Shown here: one piece after another, positions 35,537 to 43,647 of the stretch
Layout of the letters: each line of letters begins with the position of its first letter
How positions within the stretch are numbered: the first letter of the stretch is position 1
Assembly (NCBI RefSeq): GCF_014202635.1
Contig: NZ_JACHHD010000013.1
Location: forward strand, 1 to 64,000
Length of the DNA stretch: 64,000 nt
From: Faecalicoccus acidiformans
GTDB lineage: Bacteria > Bacillota_I > Bacilli_A > Erysipelotrichales > Erysipelotrichaceae
Direction of reading: 5' to 3'
Notes under the pieces: generated by a model
Told to the model about the DNA's origin: nothing
The model's database searches: none
What the model saw: the letters and a program-made list of their open reading frames with translations, nothing else
Made by a program: the position numbers and the translations under genes

Positions 35537-36262
35537 ATGGGAAGACATTTTGAAGTACGTGCTGCTGCAATGCAGAAGACCGCAAATCAAAAAGCCAAGA
35601 TCTATTCTCGATATTCAAAAGAAATCTTGGTAGCGGCAAAAAACGGAGATCCAAATCCTGATATGAATCAGACATTGAAAAAGGCAATCGAACGTGCAAA
35701 AGCTAACAATGTTCCGGCTGATGTTATAAAACGAGCGATTGATAAGGCTAAATCCAGTGCGGATGAAAACTATTCGAGTGCTCGATATGAAGGTTTTGGT
35801 TCTGGCGGAGGAAGCACGATCATTATTGACTGCTTGACGGATAATCCGAACCGTACGATCGCAAATCTTCGTGCATGTTTCAACAAAAGTCATGCGAAAT
35901 TAGGTGTTGGCGGCTCTGTTAGTTTCGGATATGAGCATCTGGGAGTCATTGTAATTCAATATGATGATGAAGAAGCGATGATGGATTGTCTGATTGAAAA
36001 AGAGATCGATTTAAAAGAAATCGAGATTGAAGAAGGATATATGACCATTACTGTCGAACCGACTCAGCTAGATGATGCGAAAGAAGCTATTGAAGCTTTG
36101 ATCCCTGATGTTAAATTTGAAGTTTTGGAAGATAAAATGGTTCCAAATGAAACGGTTTCTTTAGAAGGAGAAGACCTTGATCTGTTCAAACGACTCGTTA
36201 CATTATTAGATGATGTAGACGATGTTCAGAATGTCTATCATAATGTAGATAATTTAAATTAA
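35537..36262 (+). CDS. yebC: YebC/TACO1-family translation factor
   Basis: 241 residues with the family start GRHFEVRAAAMQKTANQKAK and EGFGSGGGSTIIIDCLTDNP. Members were long annotated as transcription regulators and are now linked to translation of difficult proline-rich stretches. Ribosome site GAGGTGA. The end abuts the T-box leader. Confidence 0.93.
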   Translation: MGRHFEVRAAAMQKTANQKAKIYSRYSKEILVAAKNGDPNPDMNQTLKKAIERAKANNVPADVIKRAIDKAKSSADENYSSARYEGFGSGGGSTIIIDCLTDNPNRTIANLRACFNKSHAKLGVGGSVSFGYEHLGVIVIQYDDEEAMMDCLIEKEIDLKEIEIEEGYMTITVEPTQLDDAKEAIEALIPDVKFEVLEDKMVPNETVSLEGEDLDLFKRLVTLLDDVDDVQNVYHNVDNLN

Positions 36263-36265
36263 TTC

Positions 36266-36467
36266 GTTGAAGAAGAAGGACTTGTTCATAAGCTTGTAGA
36301 GAGGATCTGGATGGTGAAAAGATCTAGCGGAGAACAGGAATGACACTTTGGAGAAGTCAGTTAAAATCTGACCGTTTGTTGCGTTAAAACATAAGTGCAT
36401 GTTCATTGAACATGAAATAAGGTGGTACCGCGTGAAAACGTCCTTATATAGGGGCGTTTTTTTGTTT
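36266..36467 (+). ncRNA. T-box riboswitch leader of hisS-aspS
   Basis: The invariant T-box AAGGTGGTACCGCG lies at 36419-36432. Just before it CATGTTC/GAACATG (36398-36414) forms the stem III hairpin. AAAACGTCC (36435-36443) pairs with GGGCGTTTT (36452-36460) and TTT follows, forming the terminator that competes with the antiterminator. Stem I has the AGAGA/GGATGGTG apical elements. The likely specifier stretch GAATGACACTTTGGAG (36338-36353) contains GACAC, which holds both GAC (Asp) and CAC (His), matching the two downstream synthetase genes. Uncharged tRNA would prevent termination. Confidence 0.92.
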
Positions 36468-36483
36468 AAATAAGGAGGAAAAT

Positions 36484-37803
36484 ATGGCATATCAAATCCC
36501 TCGCGGCTGTCAAGATCTATTGCCAGAAGACAGCTACGCTTGGCAAAGCATTGAAAGAACATTACGTGAATTTTGTTATTTATATAACTATGATGAGATT
36601 CGCACACCAATTTTTGAGCATACCAAAGTATTTAAAAGAGAAAATGACTCTAGCGATATGGTCAATAAGGAAATGTATACATTTCAACCTGAAAACTCAA
36701 AAACTTCTTTAACGATTCGTCCGGAAGGAACGGCCGGAGTCGTTCGTTCTTTTGTGGAGAATAAAATGTACTCCAGTCCCGATCTGCCCGTTAAATTATT
36801 CTATATGGGCACGATGGCAAGACATGAACGACCTCAAAAGGGAAGATTGCGTCTTTTTAACCAATTTGGGGTTGAATGCTTAGGAAATAAAAGTCCTTAC
36901 ACAGATGTAGAAACGATCGTCTTGGCATATTCCATCTTAAAAGCTCTTGGACTGAAGGATTTAAAAGTTTGTATCAATACCTTAGGGGATGAGGAGTCTA
37001 GAAAGAATTATCGAGAAACTTTAAAAAGATATTTTGCTCCTTACTTGGATGAACTCTGTGCAGACTGTAAACGGCGTTATGAGCAAAATCCATTACGGAT
37101 CTTAGACTGTAAAGTGGATCACGAGCATCCTTGTATGCAAAATGTGCCGAAGATCTCTGACTATCTCAATGATTCCAGTCAAGAATATTTTAAAACGGTT
37201 CTTTCGCTGCTTGATGAACTTGAGATCCCATATGAAGTGGATCCCGGACTAGTACGAGGATTGGATTATTATACTCATACTGTATTTGAAATTGTTTCTT
37301 TAAATACAGAAATGGGAGCACAGTCGACGGTTCTTGCCGGAGGTCGATATGACAACTTGATTCCTTATTATGGCGGACCCGCTGATATGAGCGGTATTGG
37401 CTGGGCTCTTGGTATGGAGCGCTTACTGATCGCATTAGAAGCAGAAGGCGTTGAATTGGAAAAGAAACCGGATTTAGATGTTTTTGTGATGTGCTTAGAT
37501 GAAAGTGCCCGCAGTTACGCATTCCAAACTTTAATTGAGCTGCGTGCTTATGGCTATCGAGCCGACATGGATATGAACGGCAAAGGCTTTAAAGGTCAAT
37601 TTAAAGCGGCAGATCGAGCCCATGCTCATTACGCCTTATTAATTGGAGAGAATGAAAGATCTCAGAATATGATTACAGTTAAAAATCTTCATACTAAAGA
37701 GCAAACTTCGATTCTGAGAAATGATTTAATTATATATTTAGATGATCATATGGAATCTGAACATCACCATCAGGAGGACAGTTATGAAAAGAACACATTA
37801 TAA
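36484..37803 (+). CDS. hisS: Histidyl-tRNA synthetase
   Basis: 439 residues, class II. Motif 2 (FYMGTMARHERPQKGRLRLF) and the His-specific loops LVRGLDYYTHTVFE and AGGRYDNLI are intact, with motif 3 in SGIGWALGMERLL. The C-terminal anticodon domain ends in an unusual tail, MESEHHHQEDSYEKNTL, created where the gene runs over the aspS ribosome site (20-base overlap). Starts 17 bases after the T-box leader with AAGGAGG. Confidence 0.95.
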   Translation: MAYQIPRGCQDLLPEDSYAWQSIERTLREFCYLYNYDEIRTPIFEHTKVFKRENDSSDMVNKEMYTFQPENSKTSLTIRPEGTAGVVRSFVENKMYSSPDLPVKLFYMGTMARHERPQKGRLRLFNQFGVECLGNKSPYTDVETIVLAYSILKALGLKDLKVCINTLGDEESRKNYRETLKRYFAPYLDELCADCKRRYEQNPLRILDCKVDHEHPCMQNVPKISDYLNDSSQEYFKTVLSLLDELEIPYEVDPGLVRGLDYYTHTVFEIVSLNTEMGAQSTVLAGGRYDNLIPYYGGPADMSGIGWALGMERLLIALEAEGVELEKKPDLDVFVMCLDESARSYAFQTLIELRAYGYRADMDMNGKGFKGQFKAADRAHAHYALLIGENERSQNMITVKNLHTKEQTSILRNDLIIYLDDHMESEHHHQEDSYEKNTL

Positions 37804-39529
37804 TGGAGAGTTACGTCTCGAACATGTAGGGTTAGAAGTTTCTTTAATTGGCTGGGTTTCTAAGAAGAGAAATTTTGGTCAGTTGAATTTTATAGATTTG
37901 CGGGATCGAAGCGGCATCTGTCAGCTCTTGTTCAGCGAACAATTCAGTGATCAAATCAAACCAGTCAGAAATGAATATTTACTTCATGTTCATGGCAAAG
38001 TTGTTGAACGAAAAGATAAAAACCCTGAACTTCCAACAGGAGATATAGAGATCGAGGTATCTTCTTTTGAAATCGTAAACACAGCTAAAACTACACCTTT
38101 GATCATCGCGGATGAAACAGATGCATTGGAAGATACTCGCTTGGAGTATCGCTATTTAGATTTGCGCAGACCGGTAATGCAGAAAAAATTGATCATGCGC
38201 CATCAAATTACCCGAAGCATGCGTGAGTACCTGGATCAGCATGGTTTCATTGAGATCGAAACACCGATGTTAGGAAAGAGTACCCCGGAAGGAGCTCGCG
38301 ATTATCTGGTTCCTTCTCGTGTACATCCAGGCAGTTTTTACGCGTTGCCTCAATCGCCTCAGCTTTATAAACAACTATTAATGATCAGCGGGTTTGAACG
38401 CTATTATCAATTTGCCCGCTGTTTTAGAGATGAAGACCTAAGAGCTGATCGCCAAACGGATTTTACACAAGTCGATATTGAAACAAGTTTTTTAAGTGAA
38501 GATGAAATCATCTCTATGATGGAAGAAATGCTGGTCAAGCTGATGAAAGAAGTAAAGGGAATCGATGTTCAGGCGCCGTTTTTAAGATTAACTTATCGCG
38601 AAGCCATGAATCGTTATGGCAGTGACAAACCAGATAATCGCTTTGATATCGAACTTCAAGAATTGACGGATGTGTTTGAAAACACAGAGTTTCAAGTATT
38701 CCGTTCCGTCATCGATTCAAAAGGAAGTATCAAAGGAATTGTGGTTCCGGATTTTGCCCATATTTCTCGCAAGCAGATCGATGCTTTTACTGCTTTAGCC
38801 AAAAAGAATGGAGCTAAGGGTTTAGTTGTATTGAAAGCATTAGATTCAGATTTAACCGGATCGGCCCGTAAATTTCTAAAGGATTCAGAAGTTAAAGCGC
38901 TCTATGAGCGTTTGCGATTGAAAGAAAATGATTGTCTCTTTATTGTCAGTGATCAGTGGTTAAAAACATGTACAGTGCTAGGCGCATTGAGAAATGAAAT
39001 TGGCAGTCAACTTCATCTCAAACATAAGGATGAGTTTTCGTTTCTTTGGGTTACTGAATTTCCTATGTTCGAATACTCCGAAGAGCTGGGAAGATATCAG
39101 GCGAGTCATCATCCTTTTACTCAGCCAATGCAAGAAGATATCCCTTTGCTGGATACAGATGTTGAAAGTGTCCGTGCAAATGCATATGATATCGTGTTGA
39201 ATGGTTATGAACTTGGTGGCGGAAGCCTTCGTATTTATGACAATCATCTCCAGGAGAAGATTTTTGAACTCCTAGGCTTTAGTGAACAACAAATCAAAGA
39301 TAAATTCGGGTTCTTTATCGATGCTTTTCAGTATGGAACACCACCGCACGGCGGTTTAGCTTTTGGATTGGACCGAATTGCAATGATATTAAGTGAAAGC
39401 GATTCTATTCGCGATGTTATCGCTTTTCCTAAAAATGCTAACGCAAAGTGTCCAATGTCAAAAGCTCCGACACCTGTGGACCAATCTCAGTTGGATGAAC
39501 TTCATATAGTGATTTCCGATTCTAAATAG
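37784..39529 (+). CDS. aspS: Aspartyl-tRNA synthetase
   Basis: 581 residues from the ATG at 37784, with AGGAGG 6 bases upstream; the frame's earlier ATG at 37742 lies inside hisS. Anticodon-binding OB fold at the N-terminus (IGWVSKKRNFGQLNFIDLRD), class II core with FARCFRDEDLRADRQTDFTQ and FGLDRIAMIL, and the bacterial GAD insert in between. Coupled to hisS under the T-box. Confidence 0.96.
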   Translation: MKRTHYNGELRLEHVGLEVSLIGWVSKKRNFGQLNFIDLRDRSGICQLLFSEQFSDQIKPVRNEYLLHVHGKVVERKDKNPELPTGDIEIEVSSFEIVNTAKTTPLIIADETDALEDTRLEYRYLDLRRPVMQKKLIMRHQITRSMREYLDQHGFIEIETPMLGKSTPEGARDYLVPSRVHPGSFYALPQSPQLYKQLLMISGFERYYQFARCFRDEDLRADRQTDFTQVDIETSFLSEDEIISMMEEMLVKLMKEVKGIDVQAPFLRLTYREAMNRYGSDKPDNRFDIELQELTDVFENTEFQVFRSVIDSKGSIKGIVVPDFAHISRKQIDAFTALAKKNGAKGLVVLKALDSDLTGSARKFLKDSEVKALYERLRLKENDCLFIVSDQWLKTCTVLGALRNEIGSQLHLKHKDEFSFLWVTEFPMFEYSEELGRYQASHHPFTQPMQEDIPLLDTDVESVRANAYDIVLNGYELGGGSLRIYDNHLQEKIFELLGFSEQQIKDKFGFFIDAFQYGTPPHGGLAFGLDRIAMILSESDSIRDVIAFPKNANAKCPMSKAPTPVDQSQLDELHIVISDSK

Positions 39530-39553
39530 GGACTGTTGAAACAGTCCTTTTTT
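39530..39553 (+). terminator. Terminator of hisS-aspS
   Basis: GGACTGT (39530-39536) and ACAGTCC (39541-39547) with a TGAA loop, followed by six T. Confidence 0.85.
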
Positions 39554-39583
39554 ATAGGCATAGCGTTATCTAAATGTCAAGTC

Positions 39584-39612
39584 TTGTATTCCTTATAAAA
39601 CTTAGTTATGAT
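39584..39612 (+). promoter_or_regulatory. Promoter of the 6S RNA
   Basis: TTGTAT (39584-39589), 17 bases, TATGAT (39607-39612); predicted start near 39619, at the 5' edge of the RNA's closing stem. Confidence 0.65.
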
Positions 39613-39618
39613 GAAAAT

Positions 39619-39774
39619 ACCCAAGGACATTACATTTTTCCTACACTTTGAGATAAGGGAGACCGGATGTTGTTATTTTGTGTTGAAGACCTGCTACGCG
39701 TGGGGATCCTAAGACTTAACACAGGTCACCCACCTGTACACACAGGGAAAGATCTCTGTTCCTTGGGTTTTTTT
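39619..39774 (+). ncRNA. ssrS: 6S RNA
   Basis: About 156 bases with their own promoter. The ends pair: CCCAAGGA (39620-39627) with TCCTTGGG near 39759-39767, and the T-run directly after makes the closing stem double as terminator. A central pairing places ACCTG..CTACGCGTGGGGATCC opposite CTTAACACAGGT, and CACCCACCTGTACACACAGGG forms the 3' side hairpin, as in 6S folds. The position next to aspS is that of 6S-1 (bsrA) in Bacillus subtilis as I recall. It would bind the sigma-A holoenzyme in place of promoter DNA. No other reading (SRP, tmRNA, RNase P) fits. Confidence 0.75.
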
Positions 39775-39868
39775 AAACAATAAGGGGATTAACAATCAAG
39801 AATTTGAATACTGACATAAATGATGTCAAGACCTTTTCTATACTATATTTGAAAGAAGGTATTTATTT

Positions 39869-40021
39869 ATGAAAGAAATTCTATTCTGTATGTTCATTGA
39901 TCCTTATTTTTTTGTTTTAGCCCTTCTGCAGATGACCTCATGGGTCTTGTTTTTCTTTATTGCGATTCGATGCATACGGTTTATCTTTTTTGATGAAAAT
40001 GACGAGGAATGTTATGAGTAA
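39869..40021 (+). CDS. 50-residue membrane protein upstream of HD hydrolase
   Basis: Starts ATG 39869 (MKEILFCMFIDPYFFVLALL) with GAAAGAAGG upstream and ends FFDENDEECYE at TAA 40019-40021. One long hydrophobic segment (about residues 9-40) and an acidic tail. Its last 8 bases (ATGAGTAA) contain the start of the HD-domain gene, a coupling pattern used repeatedly in this genome, which supports real translation. Function unknown. Confidence 0.6.
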   Translation: MKEILFCMFIDPYFFVLALLQMTSWVLFFFIAIRCIRFIFFDENDEECYE

Positions 40022-40598
40022 AAAAGACGAATTTATTAAAATCTATACTGAACATATTAAAAGAGAGGGTTCTGTTGAATTCTTAGATTTTTTATGTTCC
40101 TCAAAGTCTGATTTTTTCATTGCCCCTGCCAGCACTCGTTTTCACGGAAACTATGCGGGCGGCTTGGTAGAGCATAGTCTTAATGTTTATTACTGTTTAC
40201 AGGATTACTTGAGCCGAGATCGTGTCAAAGAACAATATCAGATGAATTATTCACAAGAAACCATTGCTTTGGTTAGTCTTCTGCATGATGTTTGTAAAAT
40301 AAACGTGTATCACCAAGAACAGAGAAATAAAAAAGTGAATGGCACATGGGTTCAAGTACCTTATTATGAATTTGAAGACTCCATGCCTTATGGTCATGGT
40401 GAAAAAAGTGTATATATGATTACCCCTTTTATGAAATTATCACGGGAAGAAGCATTTGCGATTCGTTATCATATGGGATTTTCCAATGAGGATCCGAGCC
40501 GAAACGTGGGATATACTTTTGAACATTTTCCTTTAGCTTTTGCTTTGAGCACAGCGGATATGGAAGCGACTTATTATTGTGATTCTATGCAGAAATAA
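40014..40598 (+). CDS. HD-domain phosphohydrolase
   Basis: 194 residues from the ATG at 40014; an earlier in-frame ATG lies inside the small membrane protein. HD motif VSLLHDVCKINVYHQ preceded by a His in GGLVEHSLNVYYCL. Hydrolase of nucleotides or nucleic acid; proteins of this kind are often annotated simply as HD domain or hydrolase. The GEKSVYMITPF segment is typical. Substrate unknown. Confidence 0.85.
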   Translation: MSKKDEFIKIYTEHIKREGSVEFLDFLCSSKSDFFIAPASTRFHGNYAGGLVEHSLNVYYCLQDYLSRDRVKEQYQMNYSQETIALVSLLHDVCKINVYHQEQRNKKVNGTWVQVPYYEFEDSMPYGHGEKSVYMITPFMKLSREEAFAIRYHMGFSNEDPSRNVGYTFEHFPLAFALSTADMEATYYCDSMQK

Positions 40599-40629
40599 AG
40601 CACAAAACTTTTATGTTGTTTTGTGCTTT
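40597..40629. terminator. Bidirectional terminator
   Basis: AAAGCACAAAAC (40597-40608) pairs with GTTTTGTGCTTT (40618-40629). It covers both convergent stop codons. Confidence 0.88.
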
Positions 40630-41354
40630 TTTTTATGCCAAAGAGAAATTTGTTGTTCGTTGGATAAAGCGGTTAAAAAATTGTCTCTGGCTTGTGGATA
40701 AGATTGATAGATGTTTTCTAACATTTCTTTCATTTCTTGTCTCATCGTAATGCCGTCATTTGGACAAATCTTTTTCGCACTTGGGATTTCATTGATTTGG
40801 CAAGCATGAATAATTTGCGATTCTTTACAATAAATCAGAGGACGAATCATTGACATGTTCATCCGTGACATGTATTGAACAGGTTGAAACGTAGCGATTT
40901 TAGAACCGTGGATCATGTTCATAAACAAGGTTTCGATCGCATCGTCCTGATGATGTCCCAACGCGATTTTATTGCAGGATAACTCTTTTGCTCTTTCAAA
41001 GAGAACCCCCTTTTTAAGTGTGGAACAAAGAGAACAAGGCAATCTTCCCTTGGATGTGCGATGTTGTTTCAAGATTTCAAATATTTTTGTTTTTTCGATA
41101 TATAGCTCCAGGTTATATTGTTTCGCAAAATCGATCATTGTTTGGTTTATTTTATCTTCAAAACCCACATCGACATGGATCGCGCATAATTCAAACGGAT
41201 GTTTTGAAAACTTTTGATAAATCGATAAAGCCAAAAACAGAAGCATGCTGTCTTTGCCGCCGCTAAGAGCCACGGCGATCCGGTCGCCATCTTCGATCAT
41301 GGAAAAATCCTGATCTGCATTACGAATGGCCCTGAGAATTGGTTGAATTTTCAT
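40611..41354 (-). CDS. TtcA-like tRNA thiolation ATPase
   Basis: 247 residues from the ATG at 41354, which has AAAGGAGG upstream; the 48 extra codons to 41498 overlap the divergent truB and are not coding. PP-loop VALSGGKDSMLL, the Cys pair LPCSLCSTLKKG and a distal Cys (KKICPNDG) match TtcA/TtuA-type enzymes that thiolate tRNA with an iron-sulfur cluster. Shorter than E. coli TtcA (~310), like several Firmicute forms. The exact tRNA position is not determined. Confidence 0.88.
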   Translation of the reverse strand: MKIQPILRAIRNADQDFSMIEDGDRIAVALSGGKDSMLLFLALSIYQKFSKHPFELCAIHVDVGFEDKINQTMIDFAKQYNLELYIEKTKIFEILKQHRTSKGRLPCSLCSTLKKGVLFERAKELSCNKIALGHHQDDAIETLFMNMIHGSKIATFQPVQYMSRMNMSMIRPLIYCKESQIIHACQINEIPSAKKICPNDGITMRQEMKEMLENIYQSYPQARDNFLTALSNEQQISLWHKKKHKTT

Positions 41355-41435
41355 AAAGCCTCCTTTGCTTTCTGTTGGTATTATATAGCAGTTGCCAAGG
41401 ATTTCAAAAAAAAGTAAAATGATTCTGGTGATGAC

Positions 41436-42263
41436 ATGGATGGAGTTTTGATCGTCAATAAACCGGCCGGGATGACCAGTCATGATGTCGTAAATCAAAT
41501 TCGAAAAATATTACATACAAAAAAAGTAGGGCACACGGGAACGTTGGATCCTATGGCAACTGGCGTTCTCATCGTATTGGTAGGTAAAGCTTGCAAGATC
41601 TTACAGTTTTTAAACGATACGGATAAAAAGTATCAGGCAGAAATTGCCTTGGGGTTTTCTACAGATACGATGGATATACATGGACAAGTCTTGGAGCAAA
41701 AGCCGATCCAATTGAATTTTGATTTTTCGAATGTTTTAGAATCTTTTCTGGGAGATCATAGACAATTAGTTCCGATGACATCTGCAAAAAAAATCAATGG
41801 AAAAAAATTAATGGACTATCAAAGAGCCGGACAAGAAATTGATCCCGTCTATCAAACGATAAAAATCTATTCGATTCAAGCGTTGGATACAGATCAACTT
41901 GTTTTTGAAGTTCATTGTTCTTCTGGAACTTATGTCCGTTCAATATGTGATGAATTTGCAAGAAAAACAAATAATCTAGGATGTATGAAAAGTCTTGTAA
42001 GGACAGCTGTTGGTCGTTTTGATTTGAAACAGGCACAAACACTGGAACAAATCCAAGCAAATCCTCATTTCTATTCTATTTTATCGTTGTTAGATCATTT
42101 GCCCTCAATAGAAATAAAGGATCCCAAAGATGTCTATCACGGAAAACCGTTATCCTTGGATTCGGATTCAGAACTTGTTTTACTGACTCACGATCAGGAT
42201 CCGATTGCAATCTATCAAAAAGACTGCTGTGGTTTGTATCGCAGTAAAAGGGGGTTATGGTAA
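41436..42263 (+). CDS. truB: tRNA pseudouridine-55 synthase
   Basis: 275 residues. Catalytic Asp in KKVGHTGTLDPMATGVL (about Asp38); GVLIVNKPAGMTSHDVV at the start is typical. Makes pseudouridine 55 in tRNA T-loops. Followed after one base by ribF, the common Firmicute pair. Confidence 0.95.
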   Translation: MDGVLIVNKPAGMTSHDVVNQIRKILHTKKVGHTGTLDPMATGVLIVLVGKACKILQFLNDTDKKYQAEIALGFSTDTMDIHGQVLEQKPIQLNFDFSNVLESFLGDHRQLVPMTSAKKINGKKLMDYQRAGQEIDPVYQTIKIYSIQALDTDQLVFEVHCSSGTYVRSICDEFARKTNNLGCMKSLVRTAVGRFDLKQAQTLEQIQANPHFYSILSLLDHLPSIEIKDPKDVYHGKPLSLDSDSELVLLTHDQDPIAIYQKDCCGLYRSKRGLW

Positions 42264-42264
42264 T

Positions 42265-43236
42265 ATGGAGATCTTGAGAATCGATCATACTCATTTACCG
42301 CCTTTATCGGATTCCATTGCATGCATCGGATTTTTTGACGGTCTGCATAAAGGGCATCAAGCTTTGATCCTTGAAACCTTAGAACAAGCTAAAAAAGAAT
42401 CTCTGCCTAGTTCTTTGATCACTTTTGATCCAGATCCATGGACCATTTTTCATCCGGATCGTAAAATTTATCATATCTTGCCTCTAGAAGATAAAATGAA
42501 GATTGCAGAAGCAATGGGATTGGATCGAGTGATCATATTACATTTTACTGAAGATTTTGCGGCTTTATCTGTATATGATTTTCATTTGCTTTTACACCAT
42601 CTTCATATAAAACATTTGATCTGTGGCTTTGATTTTGCTTATGCATATAAAAATCAAGGAAATGTTGACACGCTACACAATCAAAACTTCTTCTCAGTCA
42701 AAGTGATCGATAAAATTCAAGATAAGAATGGCAAGATATCGAGTACGAGGATTGAGAATAGTCTTTTACAAGGGTGGGTGTTGCATGCTGCACAAATGCT
42801 TGGTGCTTGTTACAGTCTAGAAGGTATTGTCCAACATGGATATCATCGCGGATCTTCTTTGCTTAGCTTTCCAACAGCTAATCTTAGATTGAACCACGAG
42901 TATTTAATTCCTAAAGAAGGAGTTTACAGCGGATTGGCTGAATGGAAATCCATCTTATATCCTTCAATGATCAATATTGGAAAGAATCCAACATTCAATA
43001 ACGATGCGCTTACTATTGAAGCCCATTTGATTGATTTCAACAAAGATCTCTACGATCAAAAGATTCGATTATATTTTGTAGATCGTATTCGTGATGAAAT
43101 GCGATTTAGTGGTGTCTCAGCATTAAAGTCACAGCTGCAACGAGATATTTTAACAACCAAAGAACAGTTAAATGAACATTCAGACCTGATTACGACAACA
43201 GCAAAGCTTTGGAACAAAAATGTCTTTATGGAATAG
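42265..43236 (+). CDS. ribF: Riboflavin kinase / FAD synthetase
   Basis: 323 residues from the ATG at 42265 (frame open earlier inside truB). N-terminal nucleotidyltransferase: IGFFDGLHKGHQALIL and HLICGFDFAYAYKNQG; C-terminal kinase: SFPTANLRL and MINIGKNPTF. Makes FMN and then FAD, which the Bcd/Etf enzymes in this window need. Overlong ATG context with AAAGGGGG upstream. Confidence 0.94.
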   Translation: MEILRIDHTHLPPLSDSIACIGFFDGLHKGHQALILETLEQAKKESLPSSLITFDPDPWTIFHPDRKIYHILPLEDKMKIAEAMGLDRVIILHFTEDFAALSVYDFHLLLHHLHIKHLICGFDFAYAYKNQGNVDTLHNQNFFSVKVIDKIQDKNGKISSTRIENSLLQGWVLHAAQMLGACYSLEGIVQHGYHRGSSLLSFPTANLRLNHEYLIPKEGVYSGLAEWKSILYPSMINIGKNPTFNNDALTIEAHLIDFNKDLYDQKIRLYFVDRIRDEMRFSGVSALKSQLQRDILTTKEQLNEHSDLITTTAKLWNKNVFME

Positions 43237-43278
43237 TCTCTTTTTGTTATAATAAAGAAAGAAACGAGGGTGACAAAT

Positions 43279-43611
43279 ATGGCACAGGAATATATTACTT
43301 TAGAAAATCAAGATCAGTTGGGAACGGTTAAACTCAACAAAAGTGTATTTTCATCCATCGCATTAAATGTAATTGAAGAGGATGAAAATGTTAAGCTTGT
43401 TGAAAATACTCGACTTCGCAATTCAAATACATTATCAGCCCAGATTCAGGATAACCAACTGACAATGGTTGTTCCCGTTCAAATCAATTATAAAGCAAAT
43501 GTTTCAGATGTTTGCGCTAATCTTCAACACAAGATCTTTGAAAGTATTTCTTATATGACCGGATTCAAACCTGAATCAATTGAGATTCAAGTGGTTGGAT
43601 TTATCTTTTAG
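43279..43611 (+). CDS. Asp23/Gls24-family envelope stress protein
   Basis: 110 residues from the ATG at 43279, with GAGGGTGA upstream; the GTG three codons earlier is less likely. Small alpha/beta protein with VKLNKSVFSSIALNVIEED at the start and MTGFKPESIEIQVVGFIF at the end, the usual Asp23 (DUF322) pattern. Members line the membrane and help cell-envelope homeostasis in Firmicutes. Monocistronic. Confidence 0.9.
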   Translation: MAQEYITLENQDQLGTVKLNKSVFSSIALNVIEEDENVKLVENTRLRNSNTLSAQIQDNQLTMVVPVQINYKANVSDVCANLQHKIFESISYMTGFKPESIEIQVVGFIF

Positions 43612-43635
43612 GGAATCTTAGGATTCCTTTTTTTT
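43612..43635 (+). terminator. Terminator of the Asp23 gene
   Basis: GGAATC (43612-43617) and GATTCC (43622-43627) with a TTAG loop, then eight T. Confidence 0.8.
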
Positions 43636-43647
43636 AAGGAGAACAAT

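Noticed and set aside
41355-41498. 48-residue N-terminal extension of the TtcA-like protein
   Set aside because: It overlaps the divergent truB start; the ATG at 41354 has AAAGGAGG.
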